DNA of 64,000 nt from Candidatus Krumholzibacteriota bacterium (GCA_029262065.1 JAJDAC010000036.1:1-64000), one strand, 5' to 3'. Shown: positions 28,498 through 37,707, numbered from the stretch's first letter. Translations and numbers: made by a program. Notes: a model not told the origin generated them from the letters alone.

Positions 28498-29481
28498 ATG
28501 AAAGTCTCGTTGGACATCAGCCAGAACATCCTCGAGCAGTTCTGCGCGATCTTTGGGATATCCCACGTGTCTGGCCTGGGCAGCATCGAGATGAGCCCAG
28601 ATGTTGGTGTGGGAAAAATGGACCTCATCGTCCTGCCGGACGGCCTCGAGTTCTATCACTACTCGAGCACGCTTCAGCAACCCATGGAGATCATTTCCAC
28701 CAACCCGGACGCAAGCGAGTGGTTCGGGTTGATCGTCAACCTGGGCAACGCTGAGGTTCTGAAACGAGTCGGCACCAACGAGGTAGCCATCCAGAGATCG
28801 CTACCATCGGGCATTCTGGTCTACCCGCCAGGATCGCTCATCAAGGGAATGACTCCGGCCGACCAATACTCCGAGTCGGTGTTCATTCGCTTCCACGTGA
28901 AATTCCTGGACACGTATTTCGATGCGACGTTCGATGCCCTACGGCCAGCGAACGGGACGGTTCTCTTCGAGGATCTGGACTACCGATCGGAAATGCTCCT
29001 CAACGAAGTGATTCGGTCGAAAGGCGACCGACTTGCCGTCCACGCCAACGTCCTTGCGTTCATGCGCCTGTTCTTGAACAAGATCGAAACACGGGATGTT
29101 GGTGAGACCTCTGCTTCGGAGCGCGGCAGTGCTGAGCGCATGAACGTCGAGGATCTGAAGAGCCTGTTCCGAGCCTCGGCGATGCTTCGCGATCCGGTGG
29201 CCACGGAAACACCTTCCATACCGGAACTGGCCGAGCTGGCTCACATGGGCGCCACGAAATTCAAGACGTCGTTTCGCGCCGTGTTTGGCCTGGCTCCCTT
29301 GCAATACCACCACCGGGTAAGAATGGATTACGCACGCGATGAGCTTCTGGCGCAGCGCAAGAGTCCCACCGAACTGAGTTACGAATTGGGGTATTCACAC
29401 CCCTCCAAGTTCACGGCCGCGTTCAAGAAGCACTTTGGTCAGCTGCCCTCGCGTGTGGCGGGAGAGCAATTTCGTCTTTGA
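28498..29481 (+). CDS. AraC-family transcriptional regulator
   Basis: 327 residues from the ATG at 28498, four bases after yciO ends. The last 100 residues form the double helix-turn-helix of AraC proteins: IPELAELAHMGATKFKTSF, then GLAPLQYHHRVRMDYA and ELSYELGYSHPSKFTAAFKKHFG. The first 220 residues are a sensing domain I cannot assign. Because yciO is a housekeeping-type gene, the regulator's likelier partner is the membrane protein downstream at 29569. Confidence 0.88.
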   Translation: MKVSLDISQNILEQFCAIFGISHVSGLGSIEMSPDVGVGKMDLIVLPDGLEFYHYSSTLQQPMEIISTNPDASEWFGLIVNLGNAEVLKRVGTNEVAIQRSLPSGILVYPPGSLIKGMTPADQYSESVFIRFHVKFLDTYFDATFDALRPANGTVLFEDLDYRSEMLLNEVIRSKGDRLAVHANVLAFMRLFLNKIETRDVGETSASERGSAERMNVEDLKSLFRASAMLRDPVATETPSIPELAELAHMGATKFKTSFRAVFGLAPLQYHHRVRMDYARDELLAQRKSPTELSYELGYSHPSKFTAAFKKHFGQLPSRVAGEQFRL

Positions 29482-29568
29482 CGGACAAACAAGCGACCTG
29501 CGCGGCTAACCCCTGATATTCCCACCATCGTAACCTTGCGTTGTACCTTCTCGGAAAGGCGCAGGTTC

Positions 29569-30372
29569 ATGACTATCTATCCCAGGGCCCATTGGTACCT
29601 CATGTTCGGGTTGGTCGTTGCGATCGGTGGATTCATCCCGTCGTATTGGTCTCAGGAGTTCGCGACATTCCGGGGCATTATCCACGTGCACGCGGCCACG
29701 GCGACGTTGTGGTTTCTGACCCTGATTCTGCAGCCATGGCTCGTGAATTCCGGAAAGCGGGCGGCTCATCGCGCTTTCGGATACGCCTCGCTTTTCAATG
29801 CCGTTGTACTCGTCGTCACGGCCGCCGTGATCACCCCCCGAAGCCTCGATCTCCAGACTCGGAACGCAAACCTTCCTTACATGTTCGTGTACTGGGATAC
29901 TGTTACGATCTGCTTGTTCGCGGTGTTCGTGATCCTGGGGATCAAGCACCGCCGCAATGAACAGCGTCATGCGCGTTACATGGTGGGTACGGTGTTCGTT
30001 CCCATGCTGCCGGCGCTGGGGCGCGGATTGTTCTTCTACGGCATCGTCGAGAACTTCGTTTCGGCCCTGTACCTGGGCAACGCGCTTACGTTGGCCGTGA
30101 TCTCCTTGCTGATCTACGACGATCACAAGAAGGGCAAGGTCCACTCGCCGTACGTGGCGCTCTACGTGGTGTTCGTCGTTCTGGGGGCAAGCATGGAAGT
30201 GGTGGGAGCGGCGCCGTGGTGGCAGCGGTTCGTGGACGCAGCCGTCGTACCGATCATCTGGACGCCTCTGGTGGTCAGCATTGTGGCGACGGTCGGGCTG
30301 GGTTCTTGGTGTACAATACTTGCCAAGATCACGCGCAACCGACCTCGAGGACCGATCGTTGAACACCGATAG
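29569..30372 (+). CDS. Multi-pass membrane protein of unknown function
   Basis: 267 residues from the ATG at 29569. About seven hydrophobic segments span the protein (YLMFGLVVAIGGFIP, TATLWFLTLILQPWL, LFNAVVLVVTAAVI and others). Paired His residues occur in the second and third segments (IIHVHAATATLWF, AAHRAFGYA), as in DUF2306-like or cytochrome-like membrane proteins. The similarity is only structural. It lies between an AraC gene and purU, and its end overlaps the purU start by 14 bases. Confidence 0.7.
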   Translation: MTIYPRAHWYLMFGLVVAIGGFIPSYWSQEFATFRGIIHVHAATATLWFLTLILQPWLVNSGKRAAHRAFGYASLFNAVVLVVTAAVITPRSLDLQTRNANLPYMFVYWDTVTICLFAVFVILGIKHRRNEQRHARYMVGTVFVPMLPALGRGLFFYGIVENFVSALYLGNALTLAVISLLIYDDHKKGKVHSPYVALYVVFVVLGASMEVVGAAPWWQRFVDAAVVPIIWTPLVVSIVATVGLGSWCTILAKITRNRPRGPIVEHR

Positions 30373-31219
30373 TGCCATTCTTCTCATTCATTGCCCCGAC
30401 CGTCCGGGAATCGTAGCCGCCGTATCACAGTTCATTCAGCACCACGGGGGGAACATCCTTCATTTCGATCAGCACGTGGATCGGGAGAAGCAGGTGTTCT
30501 TCATGCGGGTGGAATGGGAGATGGCCGGGTTCGACCTGTCGTTCGAGGACGCCGCGGCGGCCATCGAAACCGAACTGGTCCAGCGCTACGCGATTCAGTC
30601 GTCGTTTCATCGTTCAGGGCACGTTCCGCGCATGGCGATCTTCGTGTCGAAGCTCCCTCATTGCCTGTACGACCTGCTTGCCCGCGTTGCATCGGGCGAG
30701 TGGAACGTCGAGGTGCCGATCATCGTGAGCAACCATGAAGACCTGGCGCCGGTAGCCGAGAGATTCGGCATCGAGTTCCATTGCCTGCCGGTCGACTCCA
30801 ACAACAAGTCGACTCAAGAGCGGCGTGAGATCGAGCTTCTCGAGTCCCACGACGTTGAGTTGGTGGTGCTTGCCCGGTACATGCAGATCGTTACCGGGGA
30901 TTTCATTGCGCGATATCCCAACCGGATCATCAATATCCACCACTCGTTCCTACCCGCGTTCCCGGGCGCGCGGCCCTACCACTCGGCGTTCAAGCGTGGC
31001 GTGAAGATCATCGGCGCCACGAGCCACTACGTGACCGAAGAGCTCGACGCCGGGCCCATCATCGAGCAAGGCGTAGTGCATGTGAGCCACAAGGATGGCG
31101 TAGGCGATCTCATTCGGCGGGGGCGCGATCTGGAAAAAGTGGTTCTATCCCGCGCTGTCTGGCGTCACCTTCAACGTCGTGTTCTTGTGTACGACAACAA
31201 GACGGTGGTCTTCTCCTAG
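30359..31219 (+). CDS. purU: Formyltetrahydrofolate deformylase PurU
   Basis: 286 residues from a TTG at 30359. An N-terminal ACT domain (LIHCPDRPGIVAAVSQFI, residues 5-80) precedes a formyltransferase-fold domain. The active-site residues are present: Asn and His in NIHHSFLPAF and the Asp in ELDAGPII. The enzyme hydrolyses 10-formyl-tetrahydrofolate to formate and tetrahydrofolate, balancing one-carbon pools and supplying formate to PurT. The length is that of the family. Its start overlaps the preceding membrane-protein gene, which suggests co-transcription. Confidence 0.95.
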   Translation: MNTDSAILLIHCPDRPGIVAAVSQFIQHHGGNILHFDQHVDREKQVFFMRVEWEMAGFDLSFEDAAAAIETELVQRYAIQSSFHRSGHVPRMAIFVSKLPHCLYDLLARVASGEWNVEVPIIVSNHEDLAPVAERFGIEFHCLPVDSNNKSTQERREIELLESHDVELVVLARYMQIVTGDFIARYPNRIINIHHSFLPAFPGARPYHSAFKRGVKIIGATSHYVTEELDAGPIIEQGVVHVSHKDGVGDLIRRGRDLEKVVLSRAVWRHLQRRVLVYDNKTVVFS

Positions 31220-31298
31220 GGCCAACCATGGGCCGGCGAATCTGGTATCCAAAGTGCTTGACACTTTGCGCTGTGTCGCCAAATTTGTCGCAGTTGCC

Positions 31299-32453
31299 AT
31301 GATCTGTCTGCCCCGTAATCCCGTCTCCGGCTGGTTCGTGCTCCTGCTACTGGTGTGCGTTGGTTGCGCTGTGCCCTCCTGGGCCCACGAGCCGGACTCG
31401 CCCGACCAGCCCGATCACGATGGGCAACGGTCACGGCGCCAGAGGGTCGCTGAGCTACTCCAGGAGTATCTGAGTAGTCCCGGCGTGATCAACCTGAACG
31501 GTAGCGCCATGGGAATCCTGCAGGGTAGCTTCGGGGACGATCAAGACCTCGCCACGGCCACGGGCTCCTTCGATCTGTTTCTTGCGGCGCGACTCGGTGA
31601 CCACTCGCTGTTCTTCATCGACCTGGAGTCAGCCGGCGGTGAGGGGCCAAACGCGCACATTCCCACCGTGAATTCCCTGAACGACGACGCCGGTAGTACC
31701 GGGGACGAAGATGGCTTCGACCGATTGCACGTACGCGAGGTATGGGCCGAGATTCCAACGGCGAATCATGCCGTTACCTTCACCGTGGGCAAGATCGATC
31801 TGACGAACTATTTCGATACCAACCATCTGGCCAACGACGAAACGTCCCAGTTCATTACCGGCGCGTTCGTGAACAGCGCCGCGTTGGCGACGCCCGACAA
31901 TTCGCCTGGAGTGCGGATGCGGGCCGACCGTGGTTCGCTGGCCTTCCAGTTCGCGGCCAGCAGCAGCGACAACTCGGGCGACCGGATCTTCGACCAGCTT
32001 TTCGCCATCGGTGGAGTTGGCTTTGCCCACGATGCGGACGGCGCGTGGCACGGAAACTACCGCGGGTACGGCTACGCCAGTGGCGAGGTGCATGGTGCCG
32101 GAGGCTACGGGTTCAGCCTCGACCAGTTGTTCGCGGGGCAGGTGGCGGCGTTCTTCCGTTGGAGCCACAATGCCAGCGGGCTCGCTGAAGCGTCTGGCGT
32201 GGATTGGGCCTGGAGCTCCGGGCTGCAATTCGACCTGGGTGCGTCCGAGACCGCATCGACCCTGGGGGCGGCGTTCGGTGAGACCCGGCCGTTTGGCGAA
32301 TCTGCCGAGAGCGAGTTCGTGGGAGAGCTGTACTTACGACGCCAGATCAACGAATGGGTCCACCTCTCGCCGCACCTGCAGTTCGTGGACGAGGCAGGAG
32401 CGGGCTGGGGTCGCGTGGTCATCGTGGGAATGCGCACGAAATTCGAGTTCTGA
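31299..32453 (+). CDS. OprB-like carbohydrate-selective porin
   Basis: 384 residues from the ATG at 31299. A signal peptide (FVLLLLVCVGCAVPSWA) is followed by a short Arg/Gln-rich helix and a barrel of OprB type. Family landmarks include FLAARLGDHSLFFIDLE, VREVWAEIP, FTVGKIDLTNYFDTN and the final strand ending in Phe (MRTKFEF). It would let sugars or similar solutes cross the outer membrane. A small hairpin (31250-31268) overlaps a TTGACA box 17 bases from AAATTT just upstream and could be its promoter. Confidence 0.85.
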   Translation: MICLPRNPVSGWFVLLLLVCVGCAVPSWAHEPDSPDQPDHDGQRSRRQRVAELLQEYLSSPGVINLNGSAMGILQGSFGDDQDLATATGSFDLFLAARLGDHSLFFIDLESAGGEGPNAHIPTVNSLNDDAGSTGDEDGFDRLHVREVWAEIPTANHAVTFTVGKIDLTNYFDTNHLANDETSQFITGAFVNSAALATPDNSPGVRMRADRGSLAFQFAASSSDNSGDRIFDQLFAIGGVGFAHDADGAWHGNYRGYGYASGEVHGAGGYGFSLDQLFAGQVAAFFRWSHNASGLAEASGVDWAWSSGLQFDLGASETASTLGAAFGETRPFGESAESEFVGELYLRRQINEWVHLSPHLQFVDEAGAGWGRVVIVGMRTKFEF

Positions 32454-32513
32454 CGCGGCCGCGATGCTGCCGTACCGAACACCGACCGGAGTCATTCCCA
32501 CCGTCGATTCCGC

Positions 32514-33497
32514 TCAAGCTGACTTGCTGTCTTGGCGGACCTTGCCCGGCGATCTACCGATGATTCGTTTGAAAGCCCGGCTGAACGCGGCTTCTGACTG
32601 GTAGCCCAACCGAAGCGCCAGCTCCATGAGCGGAGCATCTTCTTCCTCCAGCCAACCGCAGGCCAGGTTCATTCTCCACTTCGCCACGTAGCGCATGGGC
32701 GATTGACCGACCAGCTCACCGAACCTGGCGGCGAACGCTGAGCGTGACATGGCTACTTCGGCGGCCAGGCTGCCGACGGACCAGTCTTTCGATGGATCGC
32801 GATGGATGAGCGCCAAGGCTCGACCTATGTGTTCGTCCTGTAGCGCGCCCAACCACCCTTGCTGTGCGGCCGGATCGCTCGTCATCCAGGCGCGGATGGC
32901 CTGAATCACGAGTATGTCGGCCAGTCGGGTAATCAGCGCCTCACCGCCGGTCCGCGGCTGACCCGCCTCGGCGGCCATCAGGCGCAGCGTGGTTTCCATC
33001 CACATCATGTCGGGCGATGCGGCGGCTTCAATAATGATTCGATCGGGAAGCAGTCCTACGAGCTGGCGCGCCGAGGGATGATCAAAGCGGACGGCGCCAC
33101 ACACCATGTGCGTCTTGTGTCCGCCACCGCCGTGACGGAGGATTTCGTACCGTTCGCTTATCTGCTCGCGCGACGTGTCGAATAGGTCCGTGGCGTGCGC
33201 GCTGGGTTCGCTGAGCAGGTTATGCCCCTCGCCATGGGGGACCATCGCGAACATACCTGGCTCCAACCGCCGGGGGTTGCCGCGTCCGTCGTCGAGCCAG
33301 GCCTGCCCCGACGTGATGACGTGGAACATCAGGCAATCGTCCAGGGCCGGCAAAGCCAATCCCCATGGTTCGGTCAGTTCCGATCGCGTGTAGAACACGC
33401 CGCTCATGCGCAGGAAATGGAGTGCTTCACCCACGGGGTCCATGGATTCCCACACCAGATCGGCGGGCGTCTGGTACGGGGTTGCAGTCTCGCTCAT
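32514..33497 (-). CDS. AraC-family regulator with cupin domain
   Basis: 327 residues from the ATG at 33497, preceded by GGGAG. Residues 20-200 are a cupin-type sensing domain of the AraC-binding group (MFHVITSGQAWL, LEPGMFAMVPHGEGH). Residues 225-325 are the DNA-binding domain (WSVGSLAAEVAMSRSAFAA, SPMRYVAKWRM, ALRLGYQSEAAFSRAFKR). Cupin AraC proteins of this sort commonly sit beside and control a small oxidoreductase gene. Here the divergent gene at 33667 encodes an NmrA-like protein, so it is the natural target. Confidence 0.92.
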   Translation of the reverse strand: MSETATPYQTPADLVWESMDPVGEALHFLRMSGVFYTRSELTEPWGLALPALDDCLMFHVITSGQAWLDDGRGNPRRLEPGMFAMVPHGEGHNLLSEPSAHATDLFDTSREQISERYEILRHGGGGHKTHMVCGAVRFDHPSARQLVGLLPDRIIIEAAASPDMMWMETTLRLMAAEAGQPRTGGEALITRLADILVIQAIRAWMTSDPAAQQGWLGALQDEHIGRALALIHRDPSKDWSVGSLAAEVAMSRSAFAARFGELVGQSPMRYVAKWRMNLACGWLEEEDAPLMELALRLGYQSEAAFSRAFKRIIGRSPGKVRQDSKSA

Positions 33498-33566
33498 GCG
33501 CCAACTCCCTACGAAAACGTTATTTACCAAAACACCGTCTGGTTTGGACGAATGATCATGATACGT

Positions 33567-33589
33567 GGAGTATAGGGCATAGTTACTCC
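33567..33589. promoter_or_regulatory. Inverted repeat in the AraC/NmrA divergent promoter
   Basis: GGAGTA and TACTCC are separated by 11 bases inside the 169-base AT-rich gap. Nearby, CCAAAACA and TGGTTTGG at about 33528-33546 form a second imperfect dyad. Both are plausible operator sites for the AraC protein. Confidence 0.35.
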
Positions 33590-33666
33590 TAAGTCATGGC
33601 TCTAGATTGGATGGCAGGCAGGGGGACGACCCCCCGGCTCCACCAACCGCCCCGGGGAGGGCCATC

Positions 33667-34515
33667 ATGAAAAGCGCGACCACAACCAACTCGAACATCA
33701 CGCTCGTTACCGGCGGCACCGGCAAGACGGGGCGCCGAATCGTCCAGGGCTTGAAAGCGCTGGGCCGACCCACGCGAGTCGGTTCGCGATCGGCCGACAT
33801 TCCTTTCGACTGGAACGATCCGGCCACGTGGGCCCCGGTGCTGGAAGGCGTTTCGTCCGTCTACATTGCCTACCAGCCCGACCTGGCCGTGCCCGCGGCC
33901 CCCGATACCATCCGTGCCTTCACCCGCCAAGCGGTGGATGCAGGCGTACGCCGCTTGGTGCTTCTTTCGGGTCGTGGCGAACGCGAGGCCGAGCGAAGCG
34001 AGCGCATCGTGCGGGAAGCTGGCGTGGAGTGGACCATCTTACGCGCCAGCTGGTTCGCCCAGAACTTCAGCGAAGGCTTCATTCGCGACCTGGTCATGGG
34101 CGGCACGGTCGCGCTGCCGGCGGACGATGTGCGTGAACCATTCGTCGATGTCGACGACATTGCCGAGGTTGCCGTGGCGGCTCTGACCGAGCCCGGTCAT
34201 GCCGGGGAACTCTACGAGATCACGGGCCCCCGACTCATGACCTTCGCGGACACGGTCGCTGAAATACAGCGTCAAACTGGACGCAGTGTTCAGTACGCAC
34301 CCATCTCGTTGGACTCGTTCACGAGCGCCCTGGCCGAGCAACAGGTTCCGGCCGACTACGTGTCGCTCCTGAGCTACCTTTTCACCGAAGTGCTTGATGG
34401 TCGCAACTCGAGTGTGACCGACGGTGTGCAGCGAGCGCTGGGTCGAGAGCCCCGTGACTTCGCCAAGTACGTACAGACCGCGGCGGCGGCAGGCGCCTGG
34501 ACCCAGGGGGAGTGA
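33667..34515 (+). CDS. NmrA-like NAD(P)-binding protein
   Basis: 282 residues from the ATG at 33667, preceded by GGGGAGGG. The Rossmann motif is near the start (ITLVTGGTGKTGRRIVQGL). It is followed by an arginine suited to NADP binding (VGSRSADI) and the segment EWTILRASWFAQNFSEGF typical of the NmrA/atypical SDR group, to which quinone reductase QdoR-like and redox-sensing proteins belong. The Tyr-x-x-x-Lys catalytic pair of classical SDRs is missing, as usual here. Expression is probably under the divergent AraC regulator. The gene converges on the CHASE kinase gene, 33 bases away. Confidence 0.88.
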   Translation: MKSATTTNSNITLVTGGTGKTGRRIVQGLKALGRPTRVGSRSADIPFDWNDPATWAPVLEGVSSVYIAYQPDLAVPAAPDTIRAFTRQAVDAGVRRLVLLSGRGEREAERSERIVREAGVEWTILRASWFAQNFSEGFIRDLVMGGTVALPADDVREPFVDVDDIAEVAVAALTEPGHAGELYEITGPRLMTFADTVAEIQRQTGRSVQYAPISLDSFTSALAEQQVPADYVSLLSYLFTEVLDGRNSSVTDGVQRALGREPRDFAKYVQTAAAAGAWTQGE

Positions 34516-34548
34516 CGTGCAACCTGGTGTTCGTAAGGGTCGGAAGGC

Positions 34549-36522
34549 TCACGGAAGGCGAATTCCGCCGGGGTGGTGGGACTCCCACCACCGGCGGGCT
34601 GAATGCTGGGTCCACGCGGACGTCTGTGAGCATGCCGCAAGCCGTCGCTCGAGTTCCGGCGCATCGCGTGGCCGATCGTCGGGGCGCTTCTGCAAGCACC
34701 ACATGACTATCGATTCCAGGTCTTCGGGAATGTCCAGTTCAGAGAGAGCGGAGGGCGCTCTTGGCGCCTGGTCTACATGGGCAACCATCATGGCGATAGG
34801 AGTCTTGCCGTCGAAGACCGTTCGCCCGGTAAGCAGCCAGTAGGCGACGCAACCCAACGAATAGATGTCAGAGCGTGCATCGACGTCGGCGGCGCGCGCG
34901 GCCGTCTCAGGTGCGCAGAATGCGGGGGTGCCGGCAAAGGCACCGAGACCAAGGGCGGTTGTGCCACCGTCGTAGTTCTGGCTACGGACCAGGCCGAAGT
35001 CGAGGATCTTCACGAAGTCGTACTCGAGCCCATGGTGGCAAAGGTAGATGTTGGCGGGCTTGATGTCGCGGTGCACCAGGCCCGCCGAATGCGCCTCGGC
35101 CAACGAGTGGCAGGCTTGTCGTAGGATATGGGTCACACGGGAGGGCTCGATGGGGCCCTCGTGTTCCACGAGTGTTTCCAGGTCCAGTCCATTCAAAAGT
35201 TCCATGACGTAGTAGAACTCGCCCCGGTCGGTGTGACCGAAATCATAAACCTTGATGGTGTGGGCTGAATGCAGAGCCGCGGTGGCCTTCGCTTCCCGCT
35301 CGAACTGTTTCATGAGCAACCGATGCTGCGATCCATCTGCACCGTTCTTGGCATTGGGTCGGATGAGTTTGATGGCCGCGGGGCGGGCGAGCATCCGGTG
35401 CTCGGCCTGATAGACGATTCCCATGCCGCCCTCGCCCAGGCGCCGTCCCAGTCGGTACTGGCCCAACTCCATGGCTTCGTCGACGCGCTTGCGCAATTGA
35501 CCGATCTGCAGCAACGCGCCCGATGCAAATGCCGCGGCTACACCCAGCAGAATCCCCGCCACCCACAGAGCCACCGGTCCGCGACCTTGAGCCCAGGACG
35601 ATCCGGGCAGGGGGGCCATACGTATGGAGTAGCGTCGATCCGCGAACGAAAATTCTCGCGTCCACGCGGCTTCCAGGTCCAGGCCCGGCTTGTCAATTGA
35701 GCTTGAGAACAGAACCTGTTTACCCTCGGGAGCGGACTCGTCGCGCAGCAGCACGTGGATTCCCTCGGTGCCGCCGCCGGCGATGGCTTCGCGGACGCCG
35801 GCGTCCAATCGCAGAAGCACGGCCACCAGCCCGAGAAACTCCCTGTCCGGTGAGCCGCCAACTTGCTTGAATACCGGTTCGTACCCAATGACCGAGAATA
35901 CGTCGTGGGGATCCTCGATCAGACTGTATCGCTCCGATGCCGTGGGGCTTCCGCTGTCACGAGCTCGAAACGACTCGTCGCCACGTTCGGGGTTGCCGGT
36001 CACGTCCAGTCCAAGCACCACCGGCTCGAGCGGCTCCATATATAAGATCGGCAGATAGTCGGGCCGACGTTCAGCCGCAATCAGCTTTGCCTCGGCATCT
36101 TTCTGCTGTACCCGGAATTCTGGAAATCCTTCCGCTCGGACAACGGTCTCCAGGCTGTCGCGGGCGGAGTCTCTGATCATTGGCATCCACTCGAATGCGT
36201 AGATGCTGGGGTGACGTTCGACGATGGGCCGCACGAACGTGGCAAATTCTTGCCGCGACACCTCCGCTGATGAAAGAAACAGTGCAGCTACCGAGCCCAG
36301 GAGATCCATTGCAACACCGAAATGGGTCTCGACGGCAAACGCCACCTGTTGCGCCTGCAGTATGAATTCTTCGCGCTTTTCGAGCCGGTCGCGTCCGCGA
36401 AAAGCTCCGAACAGGAGAGTTGAGAGCAGGGCGATGACCAGGAATACGCTTACGGGACCGATGATTCTCCACGGTCTCGCAGGATCGGCCGCGTGGCTCG
36501 GCTGGCCGAGTCGGGGGCGCAA
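34549..36522 (-). CDS. Ser/Thr protein kinase with periplasmic CHASE sensor domain
   Basis: 657 residues from a TTG at 36522; no ATG lies upstream in frame before the divergent promoter region. A membrane helix (VSVFLVIALLSTLLFGA, about 23-40) is followed by a CHASE domain of about 220 residues (FVRPIVERHPSIYAFEWMP, SLIEDPHDVFSVIGYEPVF). A second helix lies near 315-340. The cytoplasmic Hanks kinase has LGEGGMGIVYQAEH (about 360), lysine in AAIKLIR, HRDIKPAN (about 482) and DFGLVRS, all intact. CHASE normally feeds histidine kinases or cyclases, so joining it to a Ser/Thr kinase is uncommon. It should pass an external small-molecule signal to phosphorylation inside. Confidence 0.9.
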   Translation of the reverse strand: MRPRLGQPSHAADPARPWRIIGPVSVFLVIALLSTLLFGAFRGRDRLEKREEFILQAQQVAFAVETHFGVAMDLLGSVAALFLSSAEVSRQEFATFVRPIVERHPSIYAFEWMPMIRDSARDSLETVVRAEGFPEFRVQQKDAEAKLIAAERRPDYLPILYMEPLEPVVLGLDVTGNPERGDESFRARDSGSPTASERYSLIEDPHDVFSVIGYEPVFKQVGGSPDREFLGLVAVLLRLDAGVREAIAGGGTEGIHVLLRDESAPEGKQVLFSSSIDKPGLDLEAAWTREFSFADRRYSIRMAPLPGSSWAQGRGPVALWVAGILLGVAAAFASGALLQIGQLRKRVDEAMELGQYRLGRRLGEGGMGIVYQAEHRMLARPAAIKLIRPNAKNGADGSQHRLLMKQFEREAKATAALHSAHTIKVYDFGHTDRGEFYYVMELLNGLDLETLVEHEGPIEPSRVTHILRQACHSLAEAHSAGLVHRDIKPANIYLCHHGLEYDFVKILDFGLVRSQNYDGGTTALGLGAFAGTPAFCAPETAARAADVDARSDIYSLGCVAYWLLTGRTVFDGKTPIAMMVAHVDQAPRAPSALSELDIPEDLESIVMWCLQKRPDDRPRDAPELERRLAACSQTSAWTQHSARRWWESHHPGGIRLP

Positions 36523-36565
36523 ACGGCGGGAACTACTCAGGGCTTTCTCCTGGTTCGGTGGAAAA

Positions 36566-36579
36566 TGTCACGTCTGACA
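36566..36579. promoter_or_regulatory. Small inverted repeat between divergent kinase and cytochrome genes
   Basis: TGTCA-CGTC-TGACA is a perfect five-base dyad within the 189-base gap 36523-36711. Nothing else in the gap is assignable except the AAGGAGG ribosome binding site of the cytochrome gene. Confidence 0.2.
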
Positions 36580-36711
36580 CTATCACAGGAACGGTCCTTT
36601 CGCGCACCCCGACCAGCTGGGTGGTCTGATCACACAATCGCCCTAGAGCGGTCGCCCGCCCGCCCGGTACGCTTCGCGCATTCTCCGAAGCATCCAAGGA
36701 GGGCGTGTGAC

Positions 36712-37665
36712 ATGACCAGACAATCAATCTTGCCAACCTATACACTTCTACTCGCCGTGATCTTCGTCGTGGGGTTGTGCTCGTCGGGCATGGCGTACGA
36801 CCAGTGGTCAACCAATGGTGGTGCCACGAACTGTGGCACCTGCCATGGCGACTTTCGCTCAAACTCCTACACCTCTACTGTCGACGGGCTGTCTTGGGGA
36901 AATCTTCATAACATCCACCGCTCCGACATGCTCAGTGGCGATTGTGACACTTGTCATAACAGTGCAGATGATTTCCCGGTGTTCCTGGACTCTTCCGCCG
37001 GCGGCGACGGTCTCGCGGCCATTTCGTGCGCGGGCTGCCACGGTCGGGCCGAAGACAACACCGCCGCCAACCCCGAGGTTGGTACCGGTGGACGAAGTGG
37101 TTACGGGGCTGGCTTGCGGCAGCATCATTTCCGCACCGGTGTGACCGTGTGTACCGACTGCCACCTTGATGCAGACCCGGCGAACTACACCACGGTGCAT
37201 GAGAGCGTCCTACCTCCGTACTACGCCAACCCCGGCATTGGCCATCCGGCCATGCCGAACGATCCCTGCAACGACAACGGCAGTGAGGACTTTGCGGGCG
37301 CGACGATAGGCCTCGACAACGACGGTGATGATACCTATGACATGGTCGATGGCGACTGCGACGTCACGGCCACACCACCGATTCCGCAGATTGCGGCGCT
37401 GTCACAGAACGCCCCGAATCCGTTCAACCCGGTGACCGAGATTCGCTACACCGTGTTGCTACCAGGATGGGTTGGGATTCGTGTCTACGACGGAGCGGGG
37501 CGCCTGGTCCGCACGCTGGTCGGATCCGTTCACGATGATGCCGGAGAGTTCTCAGTGGTCTGGGATGGTCGCGATTCGGGCGGGCGCCCGCAACCCAGTG
37601 GGGTCTACTACTACCGGCTGGACGGTGAAGGTGTGGCGGTTCGCAAGATGGTGCTCATCAGGTAG
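36712..37665 (+). CDS. Secreted tetrahaem cytochrome c with C-terminal sorting-like tail
   Basis: 317 residues from the ATG at 36712 with AAGGAGG upstream. A signal peptide (YTLLLAVIFVVGLCSSGMA) is followed by four haem-binding motifs: CGTCH, CDTCH, CAGCH and CTDCH. Spare His residues (for example HNIHRSDM, RQHHFR) could serve as sixth ligands. An acidic linker and the FlgD-Ig/T9SS-like tail close the protein (APNPFNP, YDGAGRLVRTL, WDGRDSGG, SGVYYYRL). The tail argues for a location at or outside the outer membrane, so it could be an electron carrier at the cell surface. A terminator follows. Confidence 0.9.
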   Translation: MTRQSILPTYTLLLAVIFVVGLCSSGMAYDQWSTNGGATNCGTCHGDFRSNSYTSTVDGLSWGNLHNIHRSDMLSGDCDTCHNSADDFPVFLDSSAGGDGLAAISCAGCHGRAEDNTAANPEVGTGGRSGYGAGLRQHHFRTGVTVCTDCHLDADPANYTTVHESVLPPYYANPGIGHPAMPNDPCNDNGSEDFAGATIGLDNDGDDTYDMVDGDCDVTATPPIPQIAALSQNAPNPFNPVTEIRYTVLLPGWVGIRVYDGAGRLVRTLVGSVHDDAGEFSVVWDGRDSGGRPQPSGVYYYRLDGEGVAVRKMVLIR

Positions 37666-37707
37666 TCCATCCCGAACGTCGTCCCAGCCGAAATCAGTGA
37701 TTGCTTT

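Noticed and set aside
29506-30387. 293-codon minus-strand frame over the membrane protein gene
   Set aside because: His/Arg/Asp-rich reverse reading of membrane helices; no start signal.
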